From positions 27,945-91,944 of the forward strand of contig NZ_LZSX01000018.1 of assembly GCF_001665835.1 (NCBI RefSeq): DNA of 64,000 bases, given 5' to 3'. The position numbers and the translations under genes are program-made. A model generated the notes under the pieces. The model saw only the letters and a program-made list of their open reading frames with translations, was not told where the DNA came from and did no database searches. Positions 17,974-28,908 of the stretch are shown here, piece after piece. This stretch comes from Mycobacterium colombiense. GTDB lineage: Bacteria; Actinomycetota; Actinomycetes; Mycobacteriales; Mycobacteriaceae. The first letter of the stretch is position 1; each line of letters opens with the position of its first letter.

Positions 17974-17974
17974 C

Positions 17975-18835
17975 TTGGCGGACCAGGGTCTGGTCGGGCT
18001 GGCCTTCGCCGCCGGGCTGGTGGCCGCGCTGAACCCGTGCGGGTTCGCCATGCTGCCCGCCTACCTCCTGCTGGTGGTGCGCGGCCAGCGTGCCGGGGCC
18101 TCGTCGGGTGTGACGGCCGCCGGGCGGGCGCTGGCGGCCACCGGCGGGATGGCGCTGGGCTTCCTGACGGTGTTCGGCGTGTTCGGCGCGCTGACCGTCT
18201 CGGCGGCCACCACCGTGCAGCGGTACCTGCCGTACGCCACCGTGGTCGTCGGCGTGGTCCTGATCGGGCTCGGGGTGTGGCTCCTGTCGGGCCGGGCGCT
18301 GTCGGCCCTGACCCCGCGGCCGCTGGGGCCGCGGTGGGCTCCCACCGCCCGGCTGGGCTCCATGTACGGCTACGGCATCAGCTACGCGATCGCCTCGCTG
18401 TCGTGCACCGTCGGGCCGTTTCTGGCCGTCACCGCCGCCGGCCTGCGCGGGGGATCGATCGCCGCCGCGGTGGCGATCTACCTCGCCTACAGCGCGGGAC
18501 TGACCCTGGTGGTCGGGGTGCTCGCGGTCGCGGCGGCGACGGCGAGCTCGGCGATGGTGGACCGGTTGCGCCGCGCGCTGCCGTTCGTCAACCGGATCGG
18601 CGGCGCGTTGCTGGTGCTGGTCGGGTTGTACGTGGCCTATTACGGCAGCTACGAGGTGCGCCTGTTCGGCGCGAACGGCAACCCGCAGGACGCGGTGATC
18701 AGCGCGGCCGGCCGGCTGCAGGGCACGGTGGCCGGCTGGGTGCATCAGCACGGGGGGTGGCCGTGGGTGATCGCCGTGGTCGCGCTGGCGGTCGTGGTGA
18801 TCGGCGGCGCCTGGCATCGCCGGGCCCACCGTTAG
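17975..18835 (+). CDS. CcdA/DsbD-like membrane thiol transporter
   Basis: The 286-residue protein has about seven transmembrane segments. The vicinal cysteine motifs of the CcdA family are present, [15 protein letters not shown] in the first helix and [12 protein letters not shown] in the fourth. It would move reducing equivalents from cytoplasmic thioredoxin to the exported thioredoxin-fold partner MPT53 encoded just before it. The start is TTG at 17975, one base after the mpt53 stop. It matches Rv2877c, which has been annotated in some sources as a mercury-resistance protein. Confidence 0.88.
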   Translation: MADQGLVGLAFAAGLVAALNPCGFAMLPAYLLLVVRGQRAGASSGVTAAGRALAATGGMALGFLTVFGVFGALTVSAATTVQRYLPYATVVVGVVLIGLGVWLLSGRALSALTPRPLGPRWAPTARLGSMYGYGISYAIASLSCTVGPFLAVTAAGLRGGSIAAAVAIYLAYSAGLTLVVGVLAVAAATASSAMVDRLRRALPFVNRIGGALLVLVGLYVAYYGSYEVRLFGANGNPQDAVISAAGRLQGTVAGWVHQHGGWPWVIAVVALAVVVIGGAWHRRAHR

Positions 18836-18856
18836 GGGCGAACGAGGTAGTGGCCG

Positions 18857-19111
18857 CTACCTGATCCAGCCGCGGCGGCGGCCCCACAGGTCGCGGATCA
18901 GGGCGACGAGGATCAGCGCCGCGAAGCCGATCAGGAACCAGTTCTCGATGTGGCCGACGTGGTTGCCGCGCAGCATCGCCAGCAGGAATCCGAAGCCGAT
19001 CAGGCCGGCGATGTGCCAGGTCCGGTGGTTGATCCTGCTCCAACCCCACGCTGCCGACGGCACCTCGACGTCGTCGACGCCGTTGAAGCGCTCCACCTCG
19101 GTACTGGCCAC
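18857..19111 (-). CDS. DUF2631 membrane protein
   Basis: The 84-residue protein has two transmembrane segments ([16 protein letters not shown] and [18 protein letters not shown]) and a basic C-terminus (GRRRGWIR). The start is GTG at 19111 with AAGGGGA upstream. It matches Rv2876; the function is unknown. In M. tuberculosis the mpt70-dipZ-mpt83 block lies between this gene and dxr. Here dxr follows directly. Confidence 0.85.
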   Translation of the reverse strand: MASTEVERFNGVDDVEVPSAAWGWSRINHRTWHIAGLIGFGFLLAMLRGNHVGHIENWFLIGFAALILVALIRDLWGRRRGWIR

Positions 19112-19220
19112 GGCGAATCCCCTTCGGATCGGATTGGCTTTTCGAACCCAAATTCTGGCATACCCGCCAGCGGGCTTGCGGGGCATGGCCCGCGTCGGCG
19201 CCGGGCGGCACAATGAATGG

Positions 19221-20432
19221 GTGACCGACCCGACGACCGATGGGCAACCGCGGGACCGCCTGCGCGTGCTGGTGCTGGGCAGCACCGGGTCCATCGGCAC
19301 CCAGGCGCTGGACGTCATCGCCGCCAATCCGGACCGCTTCGAGGTGGTCGGTCTGGCCGCGGGCGGCGCCAACCTGGACACGCTGTTGCGGCAGCGCGCC
19401 GAGACCGGTGTGACCAACATCGCGGTCGCCGACGAGGCCGCGGCGCAGCGGGCCGGCGACATCCCGTTCTCCGGGCCCGAGGCGGCGACCCGGCTGGTGC
19501 AGGAGACCGAGGCCGACGTCGTGCTCAACGCGCTGGTGGGGGCATTGGGGCTGCGGCCCACGCTGGCCGCGCTGGAATCGGGCGCCCGGCTGGCGCTGGC
19601 CAACAAGGAATCGCTGATCGCCGGCGGTCCGCTGGTGCTGCGGGCCGCCGAGCCCGGGCAGATCGTGCCGGTGGACTCCGAACATTCCGCGCTGGCGCAG
19701 TGCCTGCGCGGCGGGAGCCCCGACGAAGTCGCCAAGCTGGTGCTGACCGCGTCCGGCGGCCCGTTCCGCGGCTGGACGGCCGCGCAGCTCGAGGACGTCA
19801 CCCCGGAGCAGGCGGGCGCCCATCCGACGTGGTCGATGGGCCCGATGAACACGCTGAACTCGGCCTCGCTGGTGAACAAGGGGCTGGAGCTGATCGAGAC
19901 CCACCTGCTGTTCGGCATCCCGTACGACCGCATCGAGGTGGTCGTGCACCCTCAGTCGATTGTTCATTCGATGGTCACGTTCGTGGACGGCTCGACGCTT
20001 GCGCAGGCCAGCCCGCCGGACATGAAGCTGCCGATCTCGCTGGCCCTGGGCTGGCCGCAGCGTGTCCCCGGCGCGGCCGCCAGCTGTGACTTCAGCACGG
20101 CGTCTAGCTGGGACTTCGAGCCGCTGGACGACGACGTTTTTCCCGCCGTCGAGCTGGCCCGGCACGCCGGGCGGACCGGTGGCTGTTTGACCGCCGTCTA
20201 CAACGCGGCCAACGAGGAGGCGGCGGAGGCCTTCCTCGCGGGCCGGGTCGGGTTCCCCGCGATTGTCAAAACCATCGCCGACGTGCTGCACGCCGCCGAC
20301 CAATGGGCCGTTTCACCCGCTAACGTGGATGAGGTACTCGATGCGCAGCGCTGGGCACGTGCCCGCGCGCAGCGTGCCGTCGCGCAAGCCCAGCCCGCCA
20401 AGGTGTCAGCAAAAGCCTCCGGAGTGGTGTGA
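19221..20432 (+). CDS. dxr: 1-deoxy-D-xylulose 5-phosphate reductoisomerase
   Basis: The 403-residue protein has NADPH-binding [34 protein letters not shown], and the substrate loop [23 protein letters not shown]. It catalyses the committed step of the MEP isoprenoid pathway. The only in-frame start near the conserved N-terminus is GTG at 19221. It is followed closely by rip1 and ispG, the latter another MEP enzyme. Confidence 0.97.
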   Translation: MTDPTTDGQPRDRLRVLVLGSTGSIGTQALDVIAANPDRFEVVGLAAGGANLDTLLRQRAETGVTNIAVADEAAAQRAGDIPFSGPEAATRLVQETEADVVLNALVGALGLRPTLAALESGARLALANKESLIAGGPLVLRAAEPGQIVPVDSEHSALAQCLRGGSPDEVAKLVLTASGGPFRGWTAAQLEDVTPEQAGAHPTWSMGPMNTLNSASLVNKGLELIETHLLFGIPYDRIEVVVHPQSIVHSMVTFVDGSTLAQASPPDMKLPISLALGWPQRVPGAAASCDFSTASSWDFEPLDDDVFPAVELARHAGRTGGCLTAVYNAANEEAAEAFLAGRVGFPAIVKTIADVLHAADQWAVSPANVDEVLDAQRWARARAQRAVAQAQPAKVSAKASGVV

Positions 20433-20451
20433 GAAAGGTCCTCGCAGCCAA

Positions 20452-21675
20452 ATGATGTTCGTCATCGGCATTGTGCTGTTCGCACTGGCCATCCTGATCT
20501 CGGTGGCCCTGCACGAGTGCGGCCACATGTGGGTTGCGCGCGCGACCGGCATGAAGGTGCGGCGCTACTTCGTCGGCTTCGGGCCCACCCTGTGGTCGAC
20601 CCGGCGCGGTGAAACCGAGTACGGCCTCAAGGCGGTTCCGCTGGGCGGCTTCTGCGACATCGCCGGCATGACCTCGGTGGAGGAGCTGGCGCCCGACGAG
20701 ACCGACCGCGCCATGTTCAAGCAGAAGGTCTGGAAGCGGGTCGCGGTGCTGTTCGCCGGTCCCGCCGCGAACTTCATCATCTGTCTGGTGCTGCTCTACG
20801 GCATCGCGCTGGTCTGGGGGCTGCCGAACCTGCATCCGCCGACGCAGGCGGTTGTCGGCGAAACCGCTTGTGTGGCACCGGAAGTGGCGCCCGGCAAGAT
20901 CGCGGACTGCACCGGGCCCGGGCCGGCGGCGCTCGCCGGAATCCGGCCGGGCGACGTCATCGTCAAGGTGGGCGACACCCCGGTGTCGACCTTCGAGGAC
21001 ATGGCCGCCGCCATCCGCAAGGCGCACGGCAACGTCCCGATCGTCGCCGAGCGCAACGGCAGCACGATCACCACCTACGTCGACGTCACCACCACCCAGC
21101 GCTACCTGACCACCGGGGCCAACGGGCAGGGCGGCCAGCAGCAGCCCTCGACGGTCGGCGCCATCGGCGTCGGCGCCGTCAAGGTCGCGCCCACGCACTA
21201 CGGGGTGTTCACGGCGATCCCGGCCACCGTCGCCTTCGCCGGCGACCTCACCGGCGAGGTGGGCAAGGCGCTCGTCGCGATCCCGACGAAGGTCGGCGCG
21301 CTGGTGCACGCCATCGGCGGCGGGCAGCGCGACCCGCAGACGCCGATGAGCGTCGTCGGCGCCAGCATCATCGGCGGCGACACCGTCGACCACGGGCTGT
21401 GGGTGGCGTTCTGGTTCTTCCTGGCCCAGCTGAACCTCATCCTGGGTGCGATCAACCTGGTGCCGCTGCTGCCCTTCGACGGCGGCCACATCGCCATCGC
21501 GGTGTTCGAGAAGATCCGCAACCTGGTCCGGTCGGCCCGCGGCATGGTCGCGGCCGCGCCGGTGAACTACCTCAAACTCATGCCCGCGACGTACGTCGTG
21601 CTGGTGTTCGTGGTCGGCTACATGCTGCTGACCGTGACCGCCGATCTGGTCAACCCGATCAGGCTCTTCCAATGA
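20452..21675 (+). CDS. rip1: Site-2 intramembrane zinc metalloprotease (Rip1/RseP family)
   Basis: The 407-residue membrane protein has the S2P zinc motif HECGH in its first helix ([12 protein letters not shown]), a central PDZ domain (about 150-230, [22 protein letters not shown]), and the second catalytic motif [10 protein letters not shown] near 340. In M. tuberculosis Rip1 cleaves anti-sigma factors and controls envelope composition and virulence. It sits between dxr and ispG, coupled to ispG by a MIRU-like linker. Confidence 0.96.
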   Translation: MMFVIGIVLFALAILISVALHECGHMWVARATGMKVRRYFVGFGPTLWSTRRGETEYGLKAVPLGGFCDIAGMTSVEELAPDETDRAMFKQKVWKRVAVLFAGPAANFIICLVLLYGIALVWGLPNLHPPTQAVVGETACVAPEVAPGKIADCTGPGPAALAGIRPGDVIVKVGDTPVSTFEDMAAAIRKAHGNVPIVAERNGSTITTYVDVTTTQRYLTTGANGQGGQQQPSTVGAIGVGAVKVAPTHYGVFTAIPATVAFAGDLTGEVGKALVAIPTKVGALVHAIGGGQRDPQTPMSVVGASIIGGDTVDHGLWVAFWFFLAQLNLILGAINLVPLLPFDGGHIAIAVFEKIRNLVRSARGMVAAAPVNYLKLMPATYVVLVFVVGYMLLTVTADLVNPIRLFQ

Positions 21676-21697
21676 CGAAACCGAAGGAATCAACACA

Positions 21698-21754
21698 GTG
21701 ACCCGCGCTGGCGACGATGCAGAGCGAAGCGATGAGGAGGAGCGGCGCAAATGA
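21698..21754 (+). repeat. MIRU-like linker between rip1 and ispG
   Basis: A GTG-started 18-codon frame (21698) ends in TGA overlapping the ispG ATG as ATGA. It contains GAGCGAAGCGATGAGGAGG and ends AGCGGCGCAAATGA. That is the structure described for mycobacterial interspersed repetitive units: a small in-frame linker whose stop overlaps the next start. Its GAGGAGG also serves as the ispG ribosome site. A second copy is at 59486. Confidence 0.7.
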
Positions 21755-22929
21755 CTATTGGCCTGGGCATGCCGCCGACTCCGGCGCCCACGCTTGCTCC
21801 CCGGCGTACCACGCGCCAACTGATGGTCCGCGACGTCGGGGTCGGCAGCGACTATCCGATTTCGGTGCAATCGATGTGCACCACCAAGACGCATGATGTC
21901 AACACGACGCTGCAGCAGATCGCCGAGCTGACCGCGGCCGGCTGCGACATCGTCCGGGTGGCCTGCCCGCGTCAGGAGGACGCGGACGCGCTGGCCGAGA
22001 TCGCCCGGCACAGCCAGATCCCGGTGATCGCCGACATCCACTTCCAGCCCAAGTACATCTTCGCCGCCATCGACGCGGGATGCGCCGCGGTGCGGGTAAA
22101 CCCTGGCAACATCAAGGAATTCGACGGCCGGGTGGGCGAGGTCGCCAAGGCCGCCGGCGCGGCCGGCATCCCGATTCGCATCGGCGTCAACGCGGGCTCG
22201 CTGGACAAGCGGTTCATGGAGAAGTACGGCAAGGCCACACCCGAGGCGCTAGTCGAGTCAGCGCTGTGGGAGGCCTCGCTGTTCGAGGAGCACGGCTTCG
22301 GCAACATCAAGATCAGCGTCAAGCACAACGACCCGGTGGTGATGGTCGCCGCCTACGAGCAGCTGGCCGAGCAGTGCGATTACCCGCTGCATCTCGGGGT
22401 CACCGAGGCCGGTCCCGCTTTCCAGGGCACCATCAAGTCCGCGGTCGCCTTCGGCGCGCTGCTGTCGCGCGGCATCGGCGACACCATCCGGGTGTCGCTG
22501 TCGGCGCCGCCGGTCGAGGAGGTCAAGGTCGGCATCCAGATCCTCGAGTCGCTGAACCTGCGCCCGCGCGGACTGGAGATCGTGTCGTGTCCGTCGTGCG
22601 GTCGCGCCCAGGTCGACGTGTACACGTTGGCTAACGCGGTGAGCGCCGGCCTGGACGGTCTGGACGTGCCGTTGCGCGTCGCCGTGATGGGCTGCGTCGT
22701 CAACGGCCCGGGGGAGGCCCGCGAGGCCGACCTCGGCGTCGCGTCGGGAAATGGCAAGGGCCAGATCTTCGTTCGTGGCCAGGTGATCAAAACCGTGCCC
22801 GAAGCGCAGATTGTCGAGACGCTAATCGAAGAGGCTCAGCGGCTCGCCGCTGAAATGGGCCTAGAGATGAACAGTGATGACGGACCGGAAACAACATCCA
22901 GCGGTTCACCTGTTGTCACCGTAAGCTGA
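21751..22929 (+). CDS. ispG: 4-hydroxy-3-methylbut-2-en-1-yl diphosphate synthase
   Basis: The 392-residue protein has the TIM-barrel N-terminal half ([38 protein letters not shown]) and a C-terminal iron-sulfur half with the conserved cysteines in [13 protein letters not shown] and [16 protein letters not shown]. It converts MEcPP to HMBPP in the MEP pathway and needs reduced ferredoxin or flavodoxin. The ATG overlaps the stop of the MIRU-like linker. Confidence 0.97.
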   Translation: MTIGLGMPPTPAPTLAPRRTTRQLMVRDVGVGSDYPISVQSMCTTKTHDVNTTLQQIAELTAAGCDIVRVACPRQEDADALAEIARHSQIPVIADIHFQPKYIFAAIDAGCAAVRVNPGNIKEFDGRVGEVAKAAGAAGIPIRIGVNAGSLDKRFMEKYGKATPEALVESALWEASLFEEHGFGNIKISVKHNDPVVMVAAYEQLAEQCDYPLHLGVTEAGPAFQGTIKSAVAFGALLSRGIGDTIRVSLSAPPVEEVKVGIQILESLNLRPRGLEIVSCPSCGRAQVDVYTLANAVSAGLDGLDVPLRVAVMGCVVNGPGEAREADLGVASGNGKGQIFVRGQVIKTVPEAQIVETLIEEAQRLAAEMGLEMNSDDGPETTSSGSPVVTVS

Positions 22930-22977
22930 TACACGCCAGCGCCGGTCCAAGAGTTCGCACCACAGAGAGTTCGCCAG

Positions 22978-23832
22978 ATGTCGGCTCCGCCCTTGTTCCG
23001 CCTTGTCGGTGAGCGACGGGTGTCGGTGGTGCGCGACGCGGCCGCGGTCTGGCGGGTGCTCGACGACGATCCCGTCGCGTCGTGCATGGTCGCGGCCCGG
23101 GTGGCCGACCATGGCATCGACCCCAACTCGATCGGCGGCGAACTGTGGACGCTGCGGGGTGCCGAGGAATCGCTGTGCTTCGCCGGCGCCAACCTGATCC
23201 CGCTGCGCGGCGCGCCGGCCGACCTGAGCGCGTTCGCCGACGAGGCCATGCGCGGAACGCGGCGCTGCTCGTCGCTGGTCGGCAGGGCCGATTTGGTGAT
23301 GCCGATGTGGGACCGGCTCGAGGCGGCCTGGGGCCCGGCCCGTGACGTGCGCGACCATCAGCCGCTGCTGGCGTTGTCGAACCACCCCAGCTGCGAGCTG
23401 GATCCCGGTGTGCGGCAGGTGCGGCCCGAGGAACTGGACGCGTACCTGGTGGCCGCCGTCGACATGTTCATCGGCGAAGTGGGCGTCGACCCGCGGCTCG
23501 GCGACGGCGGCCGCGGCTACCGGCGGCGGGTGGCCAGCCTGATCACGGCCGGGCGGGCCTGGGCGCGGTTCGAGCACGGCCAGGTCGTCTTCAAGGCCGA
23601 GGTGGGCTCGCAGTCCCCGGGCGTGGGCCAGATCCAGGGGGTCTGGGTGCACCCGGAGTGGCGCGGGCTGGGCCTGGGCACCGCCGGCACCGCGACGGTC
23701 GCCGCGGTGATCGTCGGCACCGGGCGCACCGCCAGCCTCTACGTCAACGACTTCAACACGGTGGCCCGCGCCGCCTACGCCCGAGTGGGCTTCACCGAGA
23801 TCGGCACCTTCGCGACGGTGCTGCTCGACTAG
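22978..23832 (+). CDS. GNAT-family N-acetyltransferase (Rv2867c-like)
   Basis: The 284-residue protein has an N-terminal DUF4081-like region and a C-terminal GNAT domain (about 145-284). The acetyl-CoA loop is WVHPEWRGLGLGTAGTATVA, followed by LYVNDFNTVARAAYARVGF. The substrate is unknown. It follows ispG by 48 bp on the same strand and probably shares its transcript. A hairpin follows. Confidence 0.85.
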   Translation: MSAPPLFRLVGERRVSVVRDAAAVWRVLDDDPVASCMVAARVADHGIDPNSIGGELWTLRGAEESLCFAGANLIPLRGAPADLSAFADEAMRGTRRCSSLVGRADLVMPMWDRLEAAWGPARDVRDHQPLLALSNHPSCELDPGVRQVRPEELDAYLVAAVDMFIGEVGVDPRLGDGGRGYRRRVASLITAGRAWARFEHGQVVFKAEVGSQSPGVGQIQGVWVHPEWRGLGLGTAGTATVAAVIVGTGRTASLYVNDFNTVARAAYARVGFTEIGTFATVLLD

Positions 23833-23853
23833 CGCCCGCGGGCGCATTCTGCG

Positions 23854-23877
23854 GTGCCCGCCCGGCTGGCCGGGCAC
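23854..23877 (+). terminator. GC-rich hairpin after the GNAT gene
   Basis: GTGCCC (23854-23859) pairs with GGGCAC (23872-23877), and an alternative inner stem CCCGGC/GCCGGG is possible. A 14-bp palindrome GCGCCCGCGGGCGC also lies just after the stop, at 23832-23845. Together they make transcription termination before the next gene likely. Confidence 0.45.
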
Positions 23878-23967
23878 TCGGCATCGGGCAAGCTCGTTCT
23901 GACATAACGGTCGGGTCTCGGTGTGTCGGCGCCGCAGTTCATGCCGCAGTTCTTAACATTTGCACCG

Positions 23968-25782
23968 ATGGCAACTAGAACAACAATGGCCTCATCCGCC
24001 TCAGGCTTGCTGCTGGTCGCGGTCATCGTCCTGTCCGGATGCACGCCCCGGCCCGACGGCCCGGGGCCGGCGGCGGAGAAGTTCTTCCGCGCCCTGGCCG
24101 TTGGCGACACCGCGACCGCCGCGCAGCTCAGCGACAGCCCCAACGAGGCGCGCGAGGCGCTCAACGCGGCCTGGTCCGGCCTGCAGGCATCCCACCTCGA
24201 CGCGCAGATCCTCAACGCCAAGTACGCCGAGGACAGCGGCACCGTCGGCTACCGGTTCACTTGGCACCTGCCCAAGAACCGGACCTGGACCTACGACGGC
24301 CAGCTGCGGATGGCGCGCGACGAGGGTCACTGGGCGGTGCGGTGGACCACCACCGCGCTGCACGCCAAGCTGGGCGAGCACCAGACGTTCGCGCTGCGGG
24401 CCGACCGGCCGCACCGCGCCTCGGTGAACGATCTCGGCGGCAGCGACGTGCTGGTGCCCGGGTACCTGTACCACTACACGCTGGACGCGACCCAGGCCGG
24501 ACCGGCCCTGTTCAGCACGGCCCACGCGATCGTCGACGTGCTGCACCCCTTCAACGGGGCCCTCAACGACCCGCAGCTGCTCGCCGAGCAGGCCAGCTCG
24601 ACGCCGCACCCGGTGGACCTGGGCGTGACGCTGCACCCCGACGACAACGACAAGGTGTCCCCGCTGGTCGGGCATCTGCCGGGCGTCGTGGTCACCCCTC
24701 AGCCCGAAATGCTGCCCACCGACCCGCATTTCGCGCCGGCGGTCATCTCCGCGGTGAAGAAGGCCGTGGTCGACCAACTCGACGGCCAGGCGGGCTGGCG
24801 GGTGGTGAGCGTCAACCAGAACGGCGTCGAGGTCGAGGTGCTGCACGAGGTCGCAGGGTCGCCGGCGCCGTCGGTGTCGATCACCCTGGACCGGGTCGTG
24901 CAGAACGCCGCCCAGCGCGCGGTCGACAACAAGGGCGGCAAGGCGATGATCGTGGTGATCAAGCCGTCGACCGGGGAGATCCTCGCGATCGCGCAGAACG
25001 GCGGGGCCGACGCGGACGGTTTGCCCGCCACCAACGGCCTGTTCCCGCCGGGGTCGACGTTCAAGATGATCACCGCCGGCGCGGCCGTCGACCGCGACAT
25101 GGTCACGCCCAACTCGATGCTCGGTTGCCCGGGCCACCTCGACATCGGGCACCGCACGGTGCCCAACTACGGCGGCTTCGACCTCGGCGTGGTGTCGCTG
25201 TCGCGCGCGTTCGCCAGCTCGTGCAACACCACCTTCGCGGAGTTGAGCAGCCGGATGCCGCCTCGCGGCCTGACCCAGACGGCCGCCCAATACGGGATCG
25301 GCCTCGACTACACGGTGGACGGTGTCACCACCGTGACGGGGTCGGTGCCCCCGACTGTGGACCTGGCCGAACGCACGGAGGACGGTTTCGGCCAGGGCAA
25401 GGTGCTGGCCAGCCCGTTCGGCATGGCCCTGGTGGCGGCCACGGTCGCCGCCGGCAAGACACCCGTGCCCCAGCTGATCGTGGGCCGGCAGACGGCGGTC
25501 CAGGGGGACACCACGCCGATCAGCCCGAAGATGATCGATGCGCTGCGGCCGATGATGCGTCTGGTGGTGACCAACGGGACCGCCAAGGAGATCGCCGGCT
25601 GCGGCGAGATCTACGGAAAGACCGGTGAGGCCGAGTTCCCGGGCGGGTCGCATTCCTGGTTCGCCGGATACCGCGGCGACCTGGCCTTCGCCTCGCTGAT
25701 CGTGGGAGGCGGCAGCTCCGAGTGGGCGGTCCGGATGACCAAGTTCATGTTCGAAGCGCTGCCGCCCAGCTTCCTGGCCTAG
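23968..25782 (+). CDS. Penicillin-binding lipoprotein (class B-like transpeptidase)
   Basis: The 604-residue protein has a lipoprotein signal (LLLVAVIVLSGC, lipobox Cys near 25), an NTF2-like MecR1-type domain (about 30-150), a dimerisation region, and a transpeptidase domain. The catalytic motifs are SxxK in GSTFKM, SxN as SCN in ASSCNTT, and KTG in YGKTGEAE. It is anchored outside the membrane and should crosslink peptidoglycan. ATG at 23968 gives the expected signal peptide; an upstream in-frame extension does not. It matches Rv2864c. Confidence 0.93.
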   Translation: MATRTTMASSASGLLLVAVIVLSGCTPRPDGPGPAAEKFFRALAVGDTATAAQLSDSPNEAREALNAAWSGLQASHLDAQILNAKYAEDSGTVGYRFTWHLPKNRTWTYDGQLRMARDEGHWAVRWTTTALHAKLGEHQTFALRADRPHRASVNDLGGSDVLVPGYLYHYTLDATQAGPALFSTAHAIVDVLHPFNGALNDPQLLAEQASSTPHPVDLGVTLHPDDNDKVSPLVGHLPGVVVTPQPEMLPTDPHFAPAVISAVKKAVVDQLDGQAGWRVVSVNQNGVEVEVLHEVAGSPAPSVSITLDRVVQNAAQRAVDNKGGKAMIVVIKPSTGEILAIAQNGGADADGLPATNGLFPPGSTFKMITAGAAVDRDMVTPNSMLGCPGHLDIGHRTVPNYGGFDLGVVSLSRAFASSCNTTFAELSSRMPPRGLTQTAAQYGIGLDYTVDGVTTVTGSVPPTVDLAERTEDGFGQGKVLASPFGMALVAATVAAGKTPVPQLIVGRQTAVQGDTTPISPKMIDALRPMMRLVVTNGTAKEIAGCGEIYGKTGEAEFPGGSHSWFAGYRGDLAFASLIVGGGSSEWAVRMTKFMFEALPPSFLA

Positions 25783-25783
25783 C

Positions 25784-25875
25784 GCCGGTCGCAAGCGCGG
25801 CGCGTGCGCCGGGCGCAGCGGGACGGCGCCATCTTGGCTAGCGCCGGGCGCGGCGGGGCGGCGCCATCTTGGCTA
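25784..25875 (-). repeat. Inverted copy B of the dispersed repeat plus 2 x 35-bp tandem repeat
   Basis: Immediately after the lipoprotein stop, 25784-25830 resembles the reverse complement of the 54-bp element at 31007 (CGCTGCGCCCGG and CCGCGCTTGCGA cores). It runs into two 35-bp direct repeats (25806-25840 and 25841-25875) differing at two positions, each containing CGGCGCCATCTTGGCTA. CGGCGC and GCGCCG in each copy can form a hairpin. The tandem may vary in copy number between strains. Confidence 0.55.
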
Positions 25876-25917
25876 GCGCCGAGTCCTCCCGGGGCGCATC
25901 AGCGGTAAATTGCGAAC

Positions 25918-26502
25918 ATGACCGATACCGGCGGCGACATGGTGGCCTTGCGGGTCTCCGACGCCGACCGCAACGGCACGATGCGGCGACTGCACAACGC
26001 CGTGGCGCTCGGGTTGATCGACATCGACGAGTTCGAGCAGCGCTCGTCGCAGGTGTCCTACGCGCGCACCCGCGGCGAGTTGGACGGGCTGGTCGGCGAC
26101 CTGCCGGGACCGGGCGCCATCGTCACCTCCGCGGCCGACCGGGTGGAATTGCGCGGCTGGGCGGGTTCGCTGAAGCGCCACGGCGAATGGACGGTGCCCA
26201 CCCGCCTGGCCCTGGTCCGCCGCCTGGGCTCGGTGGAACTCGACCTCACCAAGGCCCGGTTCGCGGGCCCGGTGGTGGTCATCGAACTCGACATGAGATT
26301 CGGCTCGGTGGAGATTCGATTGCCCGACGGGGCCAGCGCGTCGCTCGACGACGTCGAGGTCTATGTGGGCAGCGCCAGCGACCGGCGCAAAGACCCGCCT
26401 GGTGAGGGCAGGCCGCACGTGGTGCTGACCGGTCGGGTGGTGTGCGGCTCGGTCAACATCCGGGGGCAACGCCGCTCGCTGCTGCGCCGCCAGCGACCCT
26501 AA
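25918..26502 (+). CDS. DUF1707 protein with LiaF-like C-terminal domain
   Basis: The 194-residue protein has an N-terminal DUF1707 SHOCT-like motif (LRVSDADRNGTMRRLHNAVALGLIDIDEFEQRSSQVSYARTRGELDGLVGDLP) and a beta-rich C-terminus with repeated SVE/SVN turns (RLGSVELDL, RFGSVEIRLPDG, VCGSVNIRG) like the LiaF/DUF2154 cell-wall stress domain. No transmembrane helix is evident. The function is unknown; relatives take part in envelope-stress responses. Confidence 0.8.
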   Translation: MTDTGGDMVALRVSDADRNGTMRRLHNAVALGLIDIDEFEQRSSQVSYARTRGELDGLVGDLPGPGAIVTSAADRVELRGWAGSLKRHGEWTVPTRLALVRRLGSVELDLTKARFAGPVVVIELDMRFGSVEIRLPDGASASLDDVEVYVGSASDRRKDPPGEGRPHVVLTGRVVCGSVNIRGQRRSLLRRQRP

Positions 26503-26534
26503 TCGCTTGGCTGGACCACGGTTAAGCTGGTCGC

Positions 26535-27392
26535 ATGCCTGCTCGCACCGCGCTTTCCCCCGGAGAGTTGTCCCCGACTCTGCCGGTGCCCGGCCGTATC
26601 CCGCGCCCCGAATACGTCGGCAAGTCCACGGCCCAAGAGGGCAGCGAACCGTGGGTGCAGACACCCGAGGTGATCGAGAAGATGCGCGTCGCCGGCCAGA
26701 TCGCGGCCGCCGCGCTGGTGGAGGCGGGCAAGGCCGTCGCGCCCGGGGTGACCACCGACGAACTGGACCGCATCGCCCACGAGTACATGGTCGACCACGG
26801 CGCATACCCCTCCACGCTGGGCTACAAGGGCTATCCGAAGTCATGCTGCACGTCGCTCAACGAGGTCATCTGCCACGGGATCCCCGACTCGACGGTGATC
26901 GAGGACGGTGATATCGTCAACATCGACGTCACCGCCTACATCGACGGTGTGCACGGCGACACCAACGCAACCTTCCTGGCCGGCGACGTCTCCGAGGAAC
27001 ACCGGCTGCTGGTGGAGCGCACCCGGGAAGCGACGATGCGCGCCATCAACGCCGTCAAGCCCGGACGTGCCCTCTCGGTCGTCGGCCGCGTCATCGAGTC
27101 GTACGCAAACCGGTTCGGCTACAACGTCGTTCGTGACTTCACCGGTCACGGCATCGGCACCACGTTCCACAACGGCCTGGTCGTCCTGCACTACGACCAG
27201 CCGTCGGTGTCCACGGTCATGCAACCGGGAATGACGTTCACCATCGAACCGATGATCAACCTTGGCGGCCTGGACTACGAGATCTGGGACGACGGCTGGA
27301 CCGTGGTCACCCGCGACCGCAAGTGGACCGCGCAGTTCGAGCACACCCTGCTGGTCACCGACACCGGCGCCGAAATCCTCACCCTGCCATGA
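26535..27392 (+). CDS. map: Methionine aminopeptidase, type 1c
   Basis: The 285-residue protein is a pita-bread aminopeptidase. Metal ligands are visible in [19 protein letters not shown] (two Asp), [10 protein letters not shown] (His), TIEPMIN (Glu) and AQFEHTLLV (Glu). The roughly 40-residue N-terminal extension with a PxxP-like stretch ([16 protein letters not shown]) identifies the MetAP1c/MapB group, matching Rv2861c. It removes initiator Met in the cytoplasm. cobQ follows after 10 bp. Confidence 0.96.
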   Translation: MPARTALSPGELSPTLPVPGRIPRPEYVGKSTAQEGSEPWVQTPEVIEKMRVAGQIAAAALVEAGKAVAPGVTTDELDRIAHEYMVDHGAYPSTLGYKGYPKSCCTSLNEVICHGIPDSTVIEDGDIVNIDVTAYIDGVHGDTNATFLAGDVSEEHRLLVERTREATMRAINAVKPGRALSVVGRVIESYANRFGYNVVRDFTGHGIGTTFHNGLVVLHYDQPSVSTVMQPGMTFTIEPMINLGGLDYEIWDDGWTVVTRDRKWTAQFEHTLLVTDTGAEILTLP

Positions 27393-27402
27393 CGTTTGCC
27401 GG

Positions 27403-28908
27403 ATGACCGGAGCGCTGCTGGTCGCCGGCACCAGCTCCGACGCCGGGAAATCGGTGGTGGTGGCGGGCCTGTGCCGGTTGTTGGCCCGCCGCGGCGTGCG
27501 GGTCGCCCCGTTCAAGGCGCAGAACATGTCCAACAACTCCGTGGTGACCGTCGAGGGCGGTGAGATCGGCCGGGCCCAGGCGATCCAGGCGCGCGCGGCG
27601 GGGCTGGAACCCAGCGTGCGGTTCAACCCGATCCTGCTCAAGCCGGGCAGTGACCGCACCTCGCAGCTGGTGATCAAGGGTCAGGTCGCCGACTCGGTCA
27701 GCGCCAAAAGCTATGTGCGGCATCGCGATCGGCTGGCCTCCGTTGTCCTCGACGAATTGACCTGCCTGCGTGACGAATTCGATGTGGTGATCTGCGAGGG
27801 CGCCGGTTCGCCGGCCGAGATCAACCTGCGCGCCACCGATCTGGCCAACATGGGGCTGGCCCGGGCCGCGGATTTGCCGGTGCTGCTGGTCGGGGACATC
27901 GACCGCGGCGGCCTGCTGGCGCATCTGTTCGGGACGGTCGCGGTGCTCGAACCCGACGACCAGGCCCTGATCGCCGGTTTCATCGTCAACAAGTTCCGCG
28001 GCGACCCCGCGCTGCTCGAGCCCGGGTTGCGCCAGCTGCACGACATGACGGGCCGCCCCACCTATGGCGTGCTGCCGTACGCCGACGAGCTGTGGCTGGA
28101 CGCCGAGGACTCGCTGTCGGTGGTCGCGCACCGCGTCATCGGCACGCCCGCACCCCCGCTCGGCGAGCAGTGGCTACGGGTGGCCGCCATTCGGCTGCCC
28201 CGGATCTCCAACTCCACCGACGTCGAGGCGCTGGCCTGTGAACCGGGTGTGCTGGTGCGCTGGGTCACCGACCCCGCCGACATCACCGACACCGACTTGA
28301 TCGTCATCCCCGGCAGCAAAGCCACTGTCTGCGACCTGTCTTGGCTGCGCGAGCGCGGGCTGGCCGACGCGATCACGGCGCACGCCGGTGCCGGCAAGCC
28401 GGTGCTGGGAATCTGTGGGGGATTTCAGATGCTGTGCAGTCGCCTAGACGATCCGGTGGAATCCGGGACCGAGGGCGTGCCCGGCCTGGGGCTGCTCGAC
28501 GCCGACATCGTCTTTGATCCCGACAAGGCCTTGCGCCGCTGGCAGGAGCCGCTCACCGGCTACGAGATCCATCACGGGCGGGTCACCCGGTGTGCCGAGC
28601 AGGGCTGGTTCGCCTCCGATGCGGACCAGCGTCCGCAGGGTGTGGTGCGTGGCGCGGTCTTCGGAACCCATTGGCACGGCCTGCTCGACAACGACGAATT
28701 CCGGCGCGGATGGCTGCGCCGGGTCGCCGGCGCGGCCGGCCTCGGCGGCTTTGTGGTCGGCGACGTCAACGTGGCCGCGCGCCGCGATGCCCAGCTGGAT
28801 CTCGCCGCCGACCTGCTGGCGTCTCATCTCGATGTCGACGCCGTTCTCAGCCTGCTTGACGGTCCACCGCCGCGGCGACCCCATCTCGCAAGTCGCTTGC
28901 GGCCGTAG
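27403..28908 (+). CDS. cobQ: Cobyric acid synthase (adenosylcobyrate amidotransferase)
   Basis: The 501-residue two-domain protein has an N-terminal dethiobiotin-synthetase-like ATPase (P-loop [21 protein letters not shown]) and a C-terminal type-1 glutamine amidotransferase-like domain with nucleophile Cys in GICGGFQML and His in GTHWHGLL. It amidates four carboxylates of adenosylcobyrinic diamide in B12 synthesis. In M. tuberculosis cobQ1 is elsewhere (Rv0255c), so its place between map and glnA4 here is a lineage difference. ATG at 27403 is used. Confidence 0.95.
   Translation: MTGALLVAGTSSDAGKSVVVAGLCRLLARRGVRVAPFKAQNMSNNSVVTVEGGEIGRAQAIQARAAGLEPSVRFNPILLKPGSDRTSQLVIKGQVADSVSAKSYVRHRDRLASVVLDELTCLRDEFDVVICEGAGSPAEINLRATDLANMGLARAADLPVLLVGDIDRGGLLAHLFGTVAVLEPDDQALIAGFIVNKFRGDPALLEPGLRQLHDMTGRPTYGVLPYADELWLDAEDSLSVVAHRVIGTPAPPLGEQWLRVAAIRLPRISNSTDVEALACEPGVLVRWVTDPADITDTDLIVIPGSKATVCDLSWLRERGLADAITAHAGAGKPVLGICGGFQMLCSRLDDPVESGTEGVPGLGLLDADIVFDPDKALRRWQEPLTGYEIHHGRVTRCAEQGWFASDADQRPQGVVRGAVFGTHWHGLLDNDEFRRGWLRRVAGAAGLGGFVVGDVNVAARRDAQLDLAADLLASHLDVDAVLSLLDGPPPRRPHLASRLRP

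Noticed and set aside
24001..25794. 597-codon - strand frame opposite the penicillin-binding lipoprotein
   Set aside because: The + strand gene has lipobox, SxxK, SxN and KTG; the antisense frame is a GC shadow.
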